Below are positions 50,371 to 61,139 of a stretch of 64,000 bases of DNA, piece by piece. The stretch is from contig CM049308.1 of NCBI GenBank assembly GCA_026874595.1, forward strand, positions 45,021,327 through 45,085,326, written 5' to 3'. The stretch's first letter is position 1, and each line of letters begins with the position of its first letter. The stretch comes from Sipunculus nudus (lineage: Eukaryota; Annelida; Sipuncula; Golfingiida; Sipunculidae). The position numbers were made by a program, and so were the translations under genes. Below the pieces are notes generated by a model, which ran no database searches, had not been told where the DNA came from, and saw nothing but the letters and a program-made list of their open reading frames with translations.

Positions 50371-52038
50371 CGGTGGGCGAGAGTACAATGGACACCACGC
50401 AACATTTGAATGAACATTTTTAGCTCAGCTGACTATAAGTCATCTGAGCTATAGTCGTGGTCCATTGTCCGTCGTCCGTCCGTCTGTCCGTCCGTCCGTC
50501 CGTCCGTCCGTCCGTCCGTAGATGTGGCACGTTTTGAAACCGTAAGACCTAGGAATCCAAAATTCAGCATAATGTTAGATGTCCTCAAGATCTCTTACCA
50601 AGCCGAAAACTGGGTCTTTGCGACTTCTTTCCTTTGAGAAATTAAGGAAAAACCTCAATTTTTTATTAAAATCCTATTTTCACACTTCAGGCCTGGCTTA
50701 TATCAAAACCACTCATCTGTTTTTCCTCATATTTACCATAAATATTCTTCCATATAGTTCCTATGTACATGCCAGAAATTAAGTCTGTTAAGTATAAATT
50801 CTTTAAGTTATGGGCCCAAACATAATGGACTTTGTAAAAAATCAGGAAAAATATTTTCTCACATAACATGAAAAATTTTGAAACTAGAGTCTGTTTTCCC
50901 AAGTATATAACTATGTTTAATTAAGATTCAATTGCTTACCCAAAATTAGATCTGAATTTTGTAAATTTTTTAAGTAATTAGCATAAAAATAAAATCAGTA
51001 CCTTAAATTTTGCCCAACTTTGACCGTGGCACGTTTTTTTCCTGTAAGTACCATTGATTTAATTTTCACAGCATGTAAACATAAATATTTAATTTGTTTA
51101 AATCTGAAATTTGGAAATAAAAGCTTGAAAATTAAGCTAGTTATTGATTTTTTTCTTGAGGCTCTATTGTAGTCATTTGCTTTGATTAGAGGTTACAGAT
51201 GCAGGGTCCCACTCCAGGTCACTGGAAGTCAGCTATGCCAGGGTTTCTGATTTGTTACAGTCACTGGGGGAGATCCCCTGCTGTGACAGGTGTACAGTTA
51301 TTCTCATATCACCACCCCAATCACCCCCCCCCCCCCCCCCACCCCCGCAAACCCAACCCACCAAGTGTTATGCAGTATTGTTATTGTTTTCACTGTATCT
51401 CCTTAATTGTAATGCTGTTTCCACTCTGATATGCAAAATCTTTCCTTGAAAAAGTAATTCAAGGTGTAATCCAGAAGATGCAATGTTGTGTAATGTAGCA
51501 TTTTTAAAGAAATCATTTTTCTTTTAAATCTTTTTACCAATCATAATGGAACCCATCAGTATGCTTAAATTATGATAAAATATGAAGCACATTATGGATA
51601 AATAAAGACACAATTAAAAATTGTGAAATCTAAATCAAGTATTTTTTTTAGATATTTATTGTTTTGCAGAATTAAAAGATATATTTTTGTGGTAAAAAAT
51701 AAATAAACATTTGAATGCATGATGTGGTGTTATCTGACAAGATTGAGATTTATGATGATGCAATTGAGAATTATGAATCAACTTTTATATTCAGATATAT
51801 ATGTTATATTGAAAATGTATAGAAATATAAACTTAAATTAAAAAAAAAATTGATGTGATAAAAAAATGAGGATTTATTACAAACATTTGTTCATTATTTT
51901 CCTGCATCAGCAGAATTTGAGATCAGGCTTTGTTTGCCATGTTTTATGTTGTTAATTAGTTATATTTCAACTGTATACATTTCATAAAAAAACATATTTA
52001 ATAATATATATTATACAAAAAAAGGTTCGATTGAACAA
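50371..52038. other. Unassigned AT-rich DNA with (CCGT)n and a C17 run
   Basis: TTTTAGCTCAGCTGACTATA at about 50418 and a (CCGT)n run at 50468-50520 form a short repeat of unknown family. A run of 17 C lies at 51324-51340. I see no gene. Confidence 0.5.
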
Positions 52039-52305
52039 ATGTGTAAACTACTGAAATGTCAACAGTTAATCAAAAAACCAACTAATGATCATGGTAATTG
52101 TACAGATCATTTGTTCACAAACTGCTCACATGCTTCAGTTTCAACATTAGGAAACACATGGTCAGGTCACAAAATATTATTTGCAACAATTTCCTGGCTC
52201 ATCAATACAAACCAATCATATAAACCAACCATGGCCTTTATTACCTCTTCCTCTTACACTTTATCTCCATTTGATATTATTTTAGATTTTTACCTTCAAG
52301 GTTAA
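52039..52305 (+). pseudogene. Possible endonuclease/exonuclease-domain fragment of a transposon
   Basis: The 88-codon frame contains QLIKKPTNDHGNCTDHLFTN and, 16 residues later, WSGHKILFATI. This resembles the C-terminal part of EEP-type endonucleases carried by non-LTR or Helitron-like elements, where a DH..TN block is followed by a SDH motif. Here SDH appears as SGH, so the usual aspartate is replaced. No upstream catalytic half or reverse transcriptase is found nearby. If the likeness is real this is a degraded scrap. I rely on motif memory only, and confidence is low. Confidence 0.35.
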
Positions 52306-54040
52306 CGTCAGCTGAGCACAGTGACCCATTTTTTCTGCTGTTATTGGATGACCAAGTCTCTATGAATTAAAAAAAAATATTTATTCCGTTATTCAAGATG
52401 ACAGTGAAAATAACCCTATTTTTTCAATCATTCACCACCCTGTTCGAGCGTTCATCGAATAAGAAAGAGCCCGTCCCACCGCATTTCCTGCGAGGGTTCG
52501 TTTCTTCAGAGTCCAAACTATCCTACCGGGGCGGGGTTTAGTCCATCTCGTCTTAAACTTGTGTCCGGGGCACGGCAAACATCATGAAAGCGGACAAAAA
52601 CTTTCATACGGCTGGTAAATGCGTTTATATGTAAACGCGGGGAATTCCCGGAGAATTCATGGAGATTTTCCGGAGAGATTTTATATGCAATGATACTTTT
52701 AATTACACGTTAAAATCATTTAAAATCTACCACTATATTACTCTTAAGACATTTATTCACTGTTAAATTACCGAAATAATAACCAGCGCAAACAATGTGG
52801 GACTGCCACTAAAACCAATCTGGATCACCATGGCAGCTAACATTGACTACCGATCTTACATAAGACGAAAACGCTAAACACTATATATTGTTTCAACAGT
52901 TTACTGTGCAAACCGTAACAAAACCATGCAGGATATCAAATTTACAGGTTCTTAAGGAAATATGATACGAAACATAAATTGTACCTTTGCTCACGTTTAA
53001 TGATATCATCATGATGAATTCTCCGCGAATTCTCCAGCTGTCCGCGTTATAGATATATGTATTTATTAATGACAAAAATTGACATACAATTTTATGGATA
53101 CCCGTATAAATGCGGTTTTCTGGACTGCCCAGCCCACAGGTAGGATAATATGGATTCTCGACAATATTCTAATGACCGTTCCCTGAGCTGGAACGGGCTA
53201 AGAAGGTCCCTGTCATTTTTTTTTAATTGCCCATTCCCAGGTTTTTCGGATAAAAATGGCCCAATCCTTCATTCAATCTCCAGCCTCTTCTGGCGTTCCG
53301 GGTATAAAAAAGAGCCCGTCCCATGCCTATTTAAGCTAGGACTGCAAACTCTGGGGTCAAAAGAATTCAACTACGGCTTGGGATTACCACCTTTCCTCAT
53401 AAATTTCCATCGCGCCCGTGTCAAGTGTACCGTTTTATTCACAAACGTGCGGCAGGCGCCAAAAAATTTGACAGCACCCCTTTCTCATGCCAGAATATAT
53501 TTTTATATATAAAGTCCTAACCCACCACGGAACTAGGGCCTCAAAATTTTTTATCTTATTACTTACCACTTCAGACTCCTTAAAAATCCCTGCTTTCCTT
53601 TTTTAACCAAAGATACCAATTTTTAACATATATTAAATTTCACATTACAGATAACTTACATCAAGGGGACATTACAGTTAATCCTTGATGGGCAGGACTC
53701 CTTGGAATTTTATAATTCCTGGACGCAGGCTGACCGGCTGCCTTTTTTCTTCAAGGACAGCCCTAATTTAAGTCGAGACCTTAAAGGATGGTCTTGATAG
53801 GCACCTAGCTTGTCCAGGAATGAAAGGTCAAGTCTCCCAGACCCAGAGGTCGGGTCTCTATCTCACACGAACGCGGCTTCGCTTGCATTTCGGCATTCTG
53901 GATGTTCAACTCTTCAAGTTTCATTTTCAGTGCTTTTTCTTATTTCCAGCACTCAAGAATAGAAGAACTGCCAAGGATTCAGTTGGACTTCCATTATTTT
54001 TATTTCTGTCCAAAAATAGATTGTCCTGTATAGGATGGCT
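52306..54040. other. Unassigned; small inverted pair around 52640 and 53015
   Basis: GGAATTCCCGGAGAATTCAT (52641-52660) has an imperfect inverted partner at about 53013-53035, and weaker matches continue outward (GTTTATATGTAAACGCGG against the 53095-53115 region). A decayed ~0.5-kb inverted-repeat element is possible. The phrase AAGAGCCCGTCCCA occurs at about 52465 and 53310. I see no gene. Confidence 0.4.
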
Positions 54041-54566
54041 ACTAATGATAACACTATTAATGTCTCTATCTGTCTGTCCGTCTGTCTGTCTGTCTGTCTA
54101 CTCCTCTTTGACTTTTGAAAATCAGCAAGACCTTATTCATATGTGCTTCTGTTTTCCCCATGATAGAGGTTTTTTTTCATTTGATCAGATCCAAATGTTC
54201 CCTGTCTGTCTGCCTAGTAACTGTCCATCTATTTCGCTGTCTTTTTTCCGGTCACTTCCGGCAAGCGTTCGACCTCTGGTCGTCTAGTCTGTTTGTCTGT
54301 CTGTCTGTCTGTTTGTTTGTCATCACTCTCCTGGCCACAATTTCGCCACAATCACCTTGAAACTTTCAGGGATGATGGACAAACAAAATTCTAGGTGCCC
54401 TATTGTTTTTGGTCAAAATAAGTTAAAGGTCAAGGTCATCAAAACTTCTCAAAACGGTTTTTTCTTCATATCTTTGTGACTATTAGTCGTATCTACTTTA
54501 ACAATAGCTCATTTTAATCGTCATTCCAAGGCCTGTCATCTGGTGTGTAGCTGACTCAAATTTGCT

Positions 54567-54580
54567 GTAACCATGGTTAC
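54567..54580. promoter_or_regulatory. CCATGG palindrome (X-box-like) of LIR
   Basis: GTAACCATGGTTAC is a perfect palindrome, identical at 55680-55693. It differs from the RFX X-box pattern at one position per half at most. Confidence 0.35.
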
Positions 54581-54871
54581 AAATTTTTTGGGAAAAGTCA
54601 TGATATTCGAAATTAAGGGGTCTTATTTTTCTAACTTTGTCAGTTTTAAAGCTAGAGAGACCTAGTTTTTTGCATCAGGTAGCATTCAACTAGTACTACA
54701 AGATTTTATTACAAGTCTTGCAGTATCTCGTAAAATATCTCGTGAATAGAGATATTTCGAGATTTCATTCATCTTGCGCCAAAGGCCACATTATTGCAGG
54801 AATCTTTTTTAAACTGACATATCATAAGTCCTACACTAGTATCTCGAAATTGTTTTTTCATTTTTTTAATA

Positions 54872-54889
54872 TGGCTGCTAGGGGGCGCT
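54872..54889 (+). promoter_or_regulatory. CTCF-like block of LIR
   Basis: TGGCTGCTAGGGGGCGCT, the first of three in this copy. Confidence 0.4.
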
Positions 54890-55198
54890 GCACACGACCC
54901 TCACACAGATATCATTACATTGGCCATATCTCTAAAACCCAAAGCCTCAATTACATAAACTATAGCTTATTTTTCCCTCTGAGTCTTCTCCATAAACTAA
55001 TAATGTCATCTGGTCTCAATGTTGTGTCACTTTGTCATTGTGTCCGTCTGTTTGTCAGTTGTCCTCCAATTCGCCTGCTTGCTGTTGCGTCTCACATATA
55101 GCATTCTACAAGCCACAGTTTTGAAAGAATCCTTTTGAAACTATTACATCTTAAGTCTTACACTAATATCTCGAAACCAATTTTTCATTTTCCGGATA

Positions 55199-55216
55199 TA
55201 GCCGCTAGGGGGCGCT
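55199..55216 (+). promoter_or_regulatory. CTCF-like block of LIR
   Basis: TAGCCGCTAGGGGGCGCT, about 327 bases after the previous block, showing the module period. Confidence 0.4.
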
Positions 55217-55526
55217 GAACGCGAACCTCTCCCAACATATCATGCTTTGGCAATATCTCCAAAACTATAAACCTCAGTTACATAGACTGTAGGTTTTTTC
55301 TTCCTTTGAGTCGTCTCCATAATCTGGAGTAGTCATCTGGACTCAGTCTTGAGTCACTTTGTCAGTGTGTCCGTCTGTTTGTCAGTTGTCCTCAAATTCG
55401 CCTACTTGCTGGTTCTTGTTTGTTTGTCACCACTCTCCTGGCCACAATTTTGCCACAATAACCTTGAAACTTACAGGGATGATGAAAAAGGAAATTTCTA
55501 GGTGCCCTATTGTTTTTGGTTAATAT

Positions 55527-55550
55527 AGGTCAAAGGTCAAGGTCAAGGTC
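55527..55550 (+). promoter_or_regulatory. Tandem nuclear-receptor half-sites of LIR
   Basis: AGGTCAAAGGTCAAGGTCAA followed by GGTC contains AGGTCA-type half-sites in direct repeat, including TCAAGGTCA, the extended half-site of ERR and FTZ-F1 type receptors. Reverse copies lie at 26042, 27652 and 41973, and forward copies at 42496, 54427, 56436 and 59523. Confidence 0.4.
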
Positions 55551-55956
55551 GTCAAAACTTCTTAAAACGGTTTTTTCTCCATATCTGTGTGACTTTCAGT
55601 CGTATCTACTTCAACAATAGCTCATTTTAATCGTCGTTCCAAGGCCTGTCATCTGGTGTGTAGCTGACTCAAATTTGCTGTAACCATGGTTACAAATTTA
55701 GTTACATAAACTATAGCCTATTTTCTTCCTTTGAGTCTTCTCCATAACCTGATTAAGGCATCTGGTTTCAATCTACTGTCACTTTGTCAGTGTGTCCATC
55801 TGTTTATACGTTATCCTCAAAGTCGCCTGCTTGCTGGTTCTTACGCCTTACATATAGCATTCTACAGGCCACAGCTTTGACGGAATCCTTTTGAAACTGG
55901 GACATCTCATGTCATACACTAATAATATTAAACGCATTTGTCGTCTTCGGAATATG

Positions 55957-55972
55957 TCCGCTAGAGGGCGCT
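55957..55972 (+). promoter_or_regulatory. CTCF-like block of LIR
   Basis: TCCGCTAGAGGGCGCT; position 9 is A, which the CTCF core tolerates. Confidence 0.35.
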
Positions 55973-56718
55973 ACAGTCGAACCTCCCAAGTATATCATTA
56001 ATTCGCCATGCCTCCAAATCTATAAATCTAAATTACATATATTATAACTCATTTTCTTCCTTTGAATCTTCTCCATAACTAGGTAAAGTCATCTGGTGTC
56101 AATCTTGTCTCACAAAGTCAGTATGTCTGTCTGTTCGTCTTTTGTTGTCAGCTTTGTCAGCTTGCCTGTTCTTTTGTCTCATATGTCATTCTACGGGCCA
56201 CATATTCTCAGCAATGTCCCTGAGAGTCATTCCATTAATAGAAAACCGACAATATGTTCTGTCTGTCCGTATGTGTTTCACTTCCGATTTCCGGCAAGCG
56301 TTCGACCTATGGTCGTCTAGTTTGTTTGTCACGACTCTCCAGGCCACACTTTTGCATCAATCAACTTGAAACTTACAGGTTTGATTGACAAACCGATTTC
56401 TAGGTGCCCTATTGTTTTTGGTCAACATTGCTCCAAGGACAAGGGTCAAGGTCACGACAGGTATGGTTAACGGTTTTTGCACTATAACTTCGCCATAAAT
56501 AGGCTTATCCACTTCTGCAATAGCTCATTTTTTTCGTCATCACCTGGCCTTTATTTTGACATGTAGCCTACTTAAATTTGCCGTTACCATGGTTACATTT
56601 TTTGGGGAGAAATCATGGAATTTCATGATATTTTTCAAATTTGCAGCAATCGCCCTGATTCTGAGACATTTAATGTAACATAAGAATATCTCGAAATTGT
56701 TTTTTCAGATTTTGGAAA

Positions 56719-56736
56719 TGGCCGCCAGGGGGCGTT
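56719..56736 (+). promoter_or_regulatory. CTCF-like block of LIR
   Basis: TGGCCGCCAGGGGGCGTT, a very good core match. Confidence 0.4.
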
Positions 56737-57177
56737 GCAGATGAAAAAACATGAAAATTTGTTTTGGTGCTATACCTCCACAACTATTAAACATTGGGCC
56801 ATTTCCATCACAGCACCTTAAACTAGAGTCCATGGGCTTATTTTTGCGCATCGGTGAAAAAGTGCGCTATTGCCAGATTTCTCTAGTTTTGGGGTAAAAC
56901 TTTTGAATTTTGAAAATATGCAGTTTTGAGCTTCTAACTCTGTCAGTTTTTATGCTAAGGAGGTCAATTCTTTTGCAACTTAAAGCCCTTGGTGAGTTCT
57001 TGGTGATCCAATAAAAAATCTCGCCAAATCTCGCACCGTTTCTCGCCGAATGAGATTTTCGCGGTTTCAATGAAAGGTGCCCTAGGGGCCACAGAATTGC
57101 AGGAATCGTTTTGAAACTGATACCTGTTATGTCACACATTAATATCTCGAAGGCAGTTTTTCACCTTTGGGAAAATG

Positions 57178-57193
57178 ACCGCTAGGGGGCGCT
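57178..57193 (+). promoter_or_regulatory. CTCF-like block of LIR
   Basis: ACCGCTAGGGGGCGCT, about 460 bases after the previous one. Confidence 0.4.
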
Positions 57194-57290
57194 CCACTGC
57201 AACCCCATACCGAGTATAATTGTTTAGCCATATTTCCAAAACTAAACATTTAAGATACATAAGCTGTACACCATATGAATGGGCATTTCA

Positions 57291-59035
57291 TGGCCTTTCT
57301 GCCCATGGCCTCTTTTGTTTAATTATGCACGGTCCCCACACGTTTTAGCAACTTTGTAAAAAATGGAAACCCGCATGCACGTATACATATGCTATCACGC
57401 ATGCATGCACGCGTTTTAGTATGAAAGACAGACACGGTTTCCCATGACTGCAAAAATTATAGCCTTCGCCGTATAAAATATGTAACTACAGACACTCTTT
57501 GCATGACATGCAAATAAAGCACACTGTGTCCCTTTCATAAGTAACATGCATTCAGTCCGGACCTGCTTTTTTTCAGTCCGCGCCTGTGAATTAGGCCCAC
57601 ACGGTTGCTATGGTGGTTGCCACGGAAGCTTTCGGGCTCTGTAACCTGCACGCGGGCCCGTTTGACATTTCTGTTAAGAGGAGGAGAAACGCAGGGATTG
57701 GACAACGCTTGATTTGACGCATCCATATATGAGTCCATATGGACATTTTAAATGCCAGTTTCAGAAAGTCATAAGACACAGCCTATATGTTCCTGTACCC
57801 CCTCTTTTGTTAAACATTGGTAAACAGAGTAAAAAATGTTACATTTACCCTACATATGCGCGTCACTCTTCACAGCAGCTCCTAATGAGTTTAAACAAAA
57901 TGTAACAATCTTGGTCCTGTCGAAGCGCGTGTCCCAGTCAATGTATTGACGTGGTCATGTGCATGCGAAGATATGTTTTTTCCTGTGATTACTTATATAC
58001 ATGTACTTGGCATATATCTCTGGTGAAAAGGTTAGTAACTGTTTAATGACGAGGATACGAATTTAATTGTATAGTTCTTTTTATATTGTACCCATGTTGA
58101 AAATGAACCAATGAACATTCACTTGCATTCAAAGATGCAAGATCGCTGTTATGGATGTTAGTTACAGATTTGTTGTACTGACAAAGTGCGAACTCGACTC
58201 AAATTTTGGTGATCGACATATATATTCTCATTATTCAAATGAAAAAGAATACCGAAAAACATCAAGAATCTACCGAAATACAATGAAAGGTAGGCCTACA
58301 TTCTTGAATAATTAAGCTGTTCATTAAAGTAAAAGGGAAGATGCATCTTTTGGTAATTATTAAAACAAATAAAAAAAATTCACTTGGAATCACACATGCA
58401 TGAGATAGTACATGGGACTTGTATATTCTATGGTTAATGTGTGACTTAATGACCACCATGAATAAGTCATAATAAGAATACGATCATTACACTGTTTATT
58501 TCAACAATACACAAGATAAATAATATTCATTGACAATATATAATAATATACGAAGTGTTAACTTTCAATAGTTATAGTTAAAGTAAAATTAATACTTACT
58601 TTATTACAGATTAAAGGATATTATTTTCATGTAAATAATATCTGGATGTATCGCATGCAGTGTCTTTTTTTTTACTAAAAACAAATACAACATTTATCTC
58701 ACAAATTCACCATAAGATTTTATTGACAGTTCTCATTGTCATATATACAATATACTTAAATTATTACATACGGAACATGAAAGTTAAAAGGAAGATTTAA
58801 AAAAAAGTATTGCCATAGGCCTATGAAACTTGAACTTGGAGAGCGGCACATTTTATTTTACCCTCCAAGAGAAGCCAAGAAAGGATTACTGGCAGAACAG
58901 TGGGATTTGGGCCGCTCATACAGGTCTTACCCACCAGTATATAGTATATGTCTTATACATGTACATAAATGACCTGTGTGGAGGTTTTAACCCCACCATA
59001 CTTGGGTTTTGTTACTTAAATGATATTATTTTGTC

Positions 59036-59088
<53 letters not shown>

Positions 59089-59115
59089 ACACACATATAT
59101 ATATATATATATATA

Positions 59116-59168
<53 letters not shown>

Positions 59169-59459
59169 ACTGGTCAAACCACATCTTTTAACAAAATAAA
59201 AAAGATTTAGGACTCTCATAGATAATATCCGTATCATACATGCATTTAATTTTTTTTTCTTCTTGTGTATAAACAGGGTGGTTCCTATTTAAAATATCAA
59301 TATACATACAGACAATCTTTAAAAATGATTTCAATTTCTGTTACACGCCTGTTTTATTCAATAATTCACTCAGTATATTCAATTTAAGTTAACATACTTG
59401 ATATATATAATTAACCATTTTATGATGTTCACACGTCATCTGTGATTTAATTGCCCATA
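57291..59459. other. Unassigned DNA, no gene recognised
   Basis: Mixed-composition DNA to about 58000, then AT-rich. A long (AT)n run with short interruptions lies at 59040-59166. The first 600 bases are less AT-rich and contain ACGCATGCATGCACGCG-type purine/pyrimidine alternation near 57395. I see no coding motif. Confidence 0.5.
59040..59166. repeat. (AT)n microsatellite, interrupted
   Basis: About 125 bases of AT/TA with two AAACA interruptions. Confidence 0.97.
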
Positions 59460-60349
59460 TTTACAGGAATTCTGTAAAATAAATGTCCCTCGGTGCCATT
59501 GTTTTGGCCATGATCTGTGAAATGTCAAGGTCACAAAAACCCCAAAAATAGTTTTTTTTCCCTCATATCATTGTTAATTTAAGTCGTATCTACTTCAACC
59601 CTAGCTCATTTTCATTGTCATTCCCAGGCCTTTCTTTTGGTGTGTAGATGCCTCAAATTTGCTGTAACCTTAATTACGCATTTTGGGGGGAAATTCATGA
59701 TGGGGTCTTATTTTTCTAACTTTGGGAGTTTTAAAGCTAGAGAGGTCTAGTTTTTTTGCATCAGGTAACATACAAGAAGTGTTATTTGATTATATTACAA
59801 GTCTTGCAATATCTCGTACAACATCATGTCAAACGAGATATTTCGAGATATCGCTTAGTAATAGCATGAGTCCACAAGTAAGCAGGAATCATTTTGAAAC
59901 TGATATATCTTATACCTCACAGTATTATCCCAAAGCAGTTTTTCATTTTCCGGATATGGCCGCTAGGGGGCGCTTGATGCGAACCTCCCCAACATATCAT
60001 GTTTTAGCCATATCTCAGAAATAATAAGCCTCAATTACATAAACTATAGCTTATTTTCTTCGTCTGAGTATTCTCCATAACCAGGTAAAGTCCTCTGGTG
60101 TCAATCATGTGTCACTTTGTCAGTATGTCTGTCTGTTTGTCAGTTAATGTAAGCTGTCTCTGCTTTCATGTTTTTATTTGAGATATATGTCGTTCAACAG
60201 GCCACAGAATCCGAGAAATCACTCTAAAAGTAACTAAAAAATATAGAAAACCGACAGTTTGATCTTTCTGTCCGTCTGTCTATCATTTTAAAATTCCGGC
60301 AAGCGTTCGACCTATGGTCGTCTAGTTTATTGGGGGGGGGGGGGGGGGG
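59460..60349 (+). mobile_element. LIR-family repeat, forward orientation
   Basis: It contains GGTGCCATTGTTTTGGCCAT, GTCAAGGTCA (59523), a decayed CCATGG palindrome (59664), the ATCTCG block (59808-59855), a CTCF-like block (59957), a TCTGTCTG microsatellite and the TTCCGGCAAGCGTTCGACC hairpin relative (60295). It ends in a run of 18 G (60332-60349). Confidence 0.8.
59957..59974 (+). promoter_or_regulatory. CTCF-like block of LIR
   Basis: TGGCCGCTAGGGGGCGCT, the best match in the window to the CTCF core. Confidence 0.45.
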
Positions 60350-60509
60350 CAGCAATGTTCGGCACTCTGTCACAAGCTGGCGAAGGAGATCAAGAAGTCG
60401 AAAAGCAAATGCGGAATAAACTTGTTTATATGAATGATAATTTTTCCTATGTCTATTCATTATATAGCATGAAAAGAAATAATATGGAGAAGTATTTTTT
60501 TTACTTTGC

Positions 60510-60546
<37 letters not shown>

Positions 60547-61139
60547 TACAATGTTCAGTTATATACAATTTGTTTATACTATAGAACTGTTTCGTGAGTA
60601 CGGCTGCCTAGCCGGCTCACCCTCCAGGTACAAACTGAAATGATCTGAAATGCGGGTGAAGATTGTCATAATAGGTAGGATTAATCTGGGATTACTAGGT
60701 TCGGTGAGGCATGTATATATGAGATTTCCGTAATGCTTGACCGGTTTGTTGTGATGGGTAATAGGGGTTACTGGGTGCGTGGCCTATTAGTTTCCTGTTA
60801 AAGTTTAGCACTCTTCGATTCATCATGGACCCAAGCGAGGAAGTCTAACTAAATATTAATTAATTATAAACGTCCCATATGGAAGAGCATATTCACCGGG
60901 ATGTATTGAATTCAGGAAATGTGAAGAACATGATGATGCAAAAATATTTTTATTTTTGGATTGATACCGATTGTGAGTTATGGGCGGCCGGCTGTAGTTG
61001 TTAATTGTATTGAGATATATCTAGTTTGATACAAAAGAGTCCAAAATTGTGTCACATATGTGACCTGTATTTAATAGGGCCAGGGCACTGGTAGGGCAAG
61101 GGCATACGAACAAAGAGTGGAGTGTATATTGTGTTGAAT
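60350..61139. other. Unassigned DNA with an (AT)n run at 60511-60544
   Basis: No gene or known repeat recognised. Confidence 0.5.

Larger units (their letters stand above)
54041..57290 (+). mobile_element. LIR-family repeats, forward orientation, several partial copies in tandem
   Basis: The order of parts is clear from 54248. It runs TTCCGGCAAGCGTTCGACC hairpin relative, TCTG microsatellite, AGGTCAAGGTCA (54427), GTAACCATGGTTAC (54567), the ATCTCG palindrome block (54720-54765), then CTCF-like modules at 54872, 55199 and 55957. Two further starts are visible, at about 55415 (truncated after 55693) and about 56282, the latter with its own CTCF-like blocks at 56719 and 57178. No open frame has recognisable function. 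Confidence 0.8.

Noticed and set aside
58830-59237. Frames rich in Ile-Tyr repeats
   Set aside because: They are translations of the (AT)n microsatellite.
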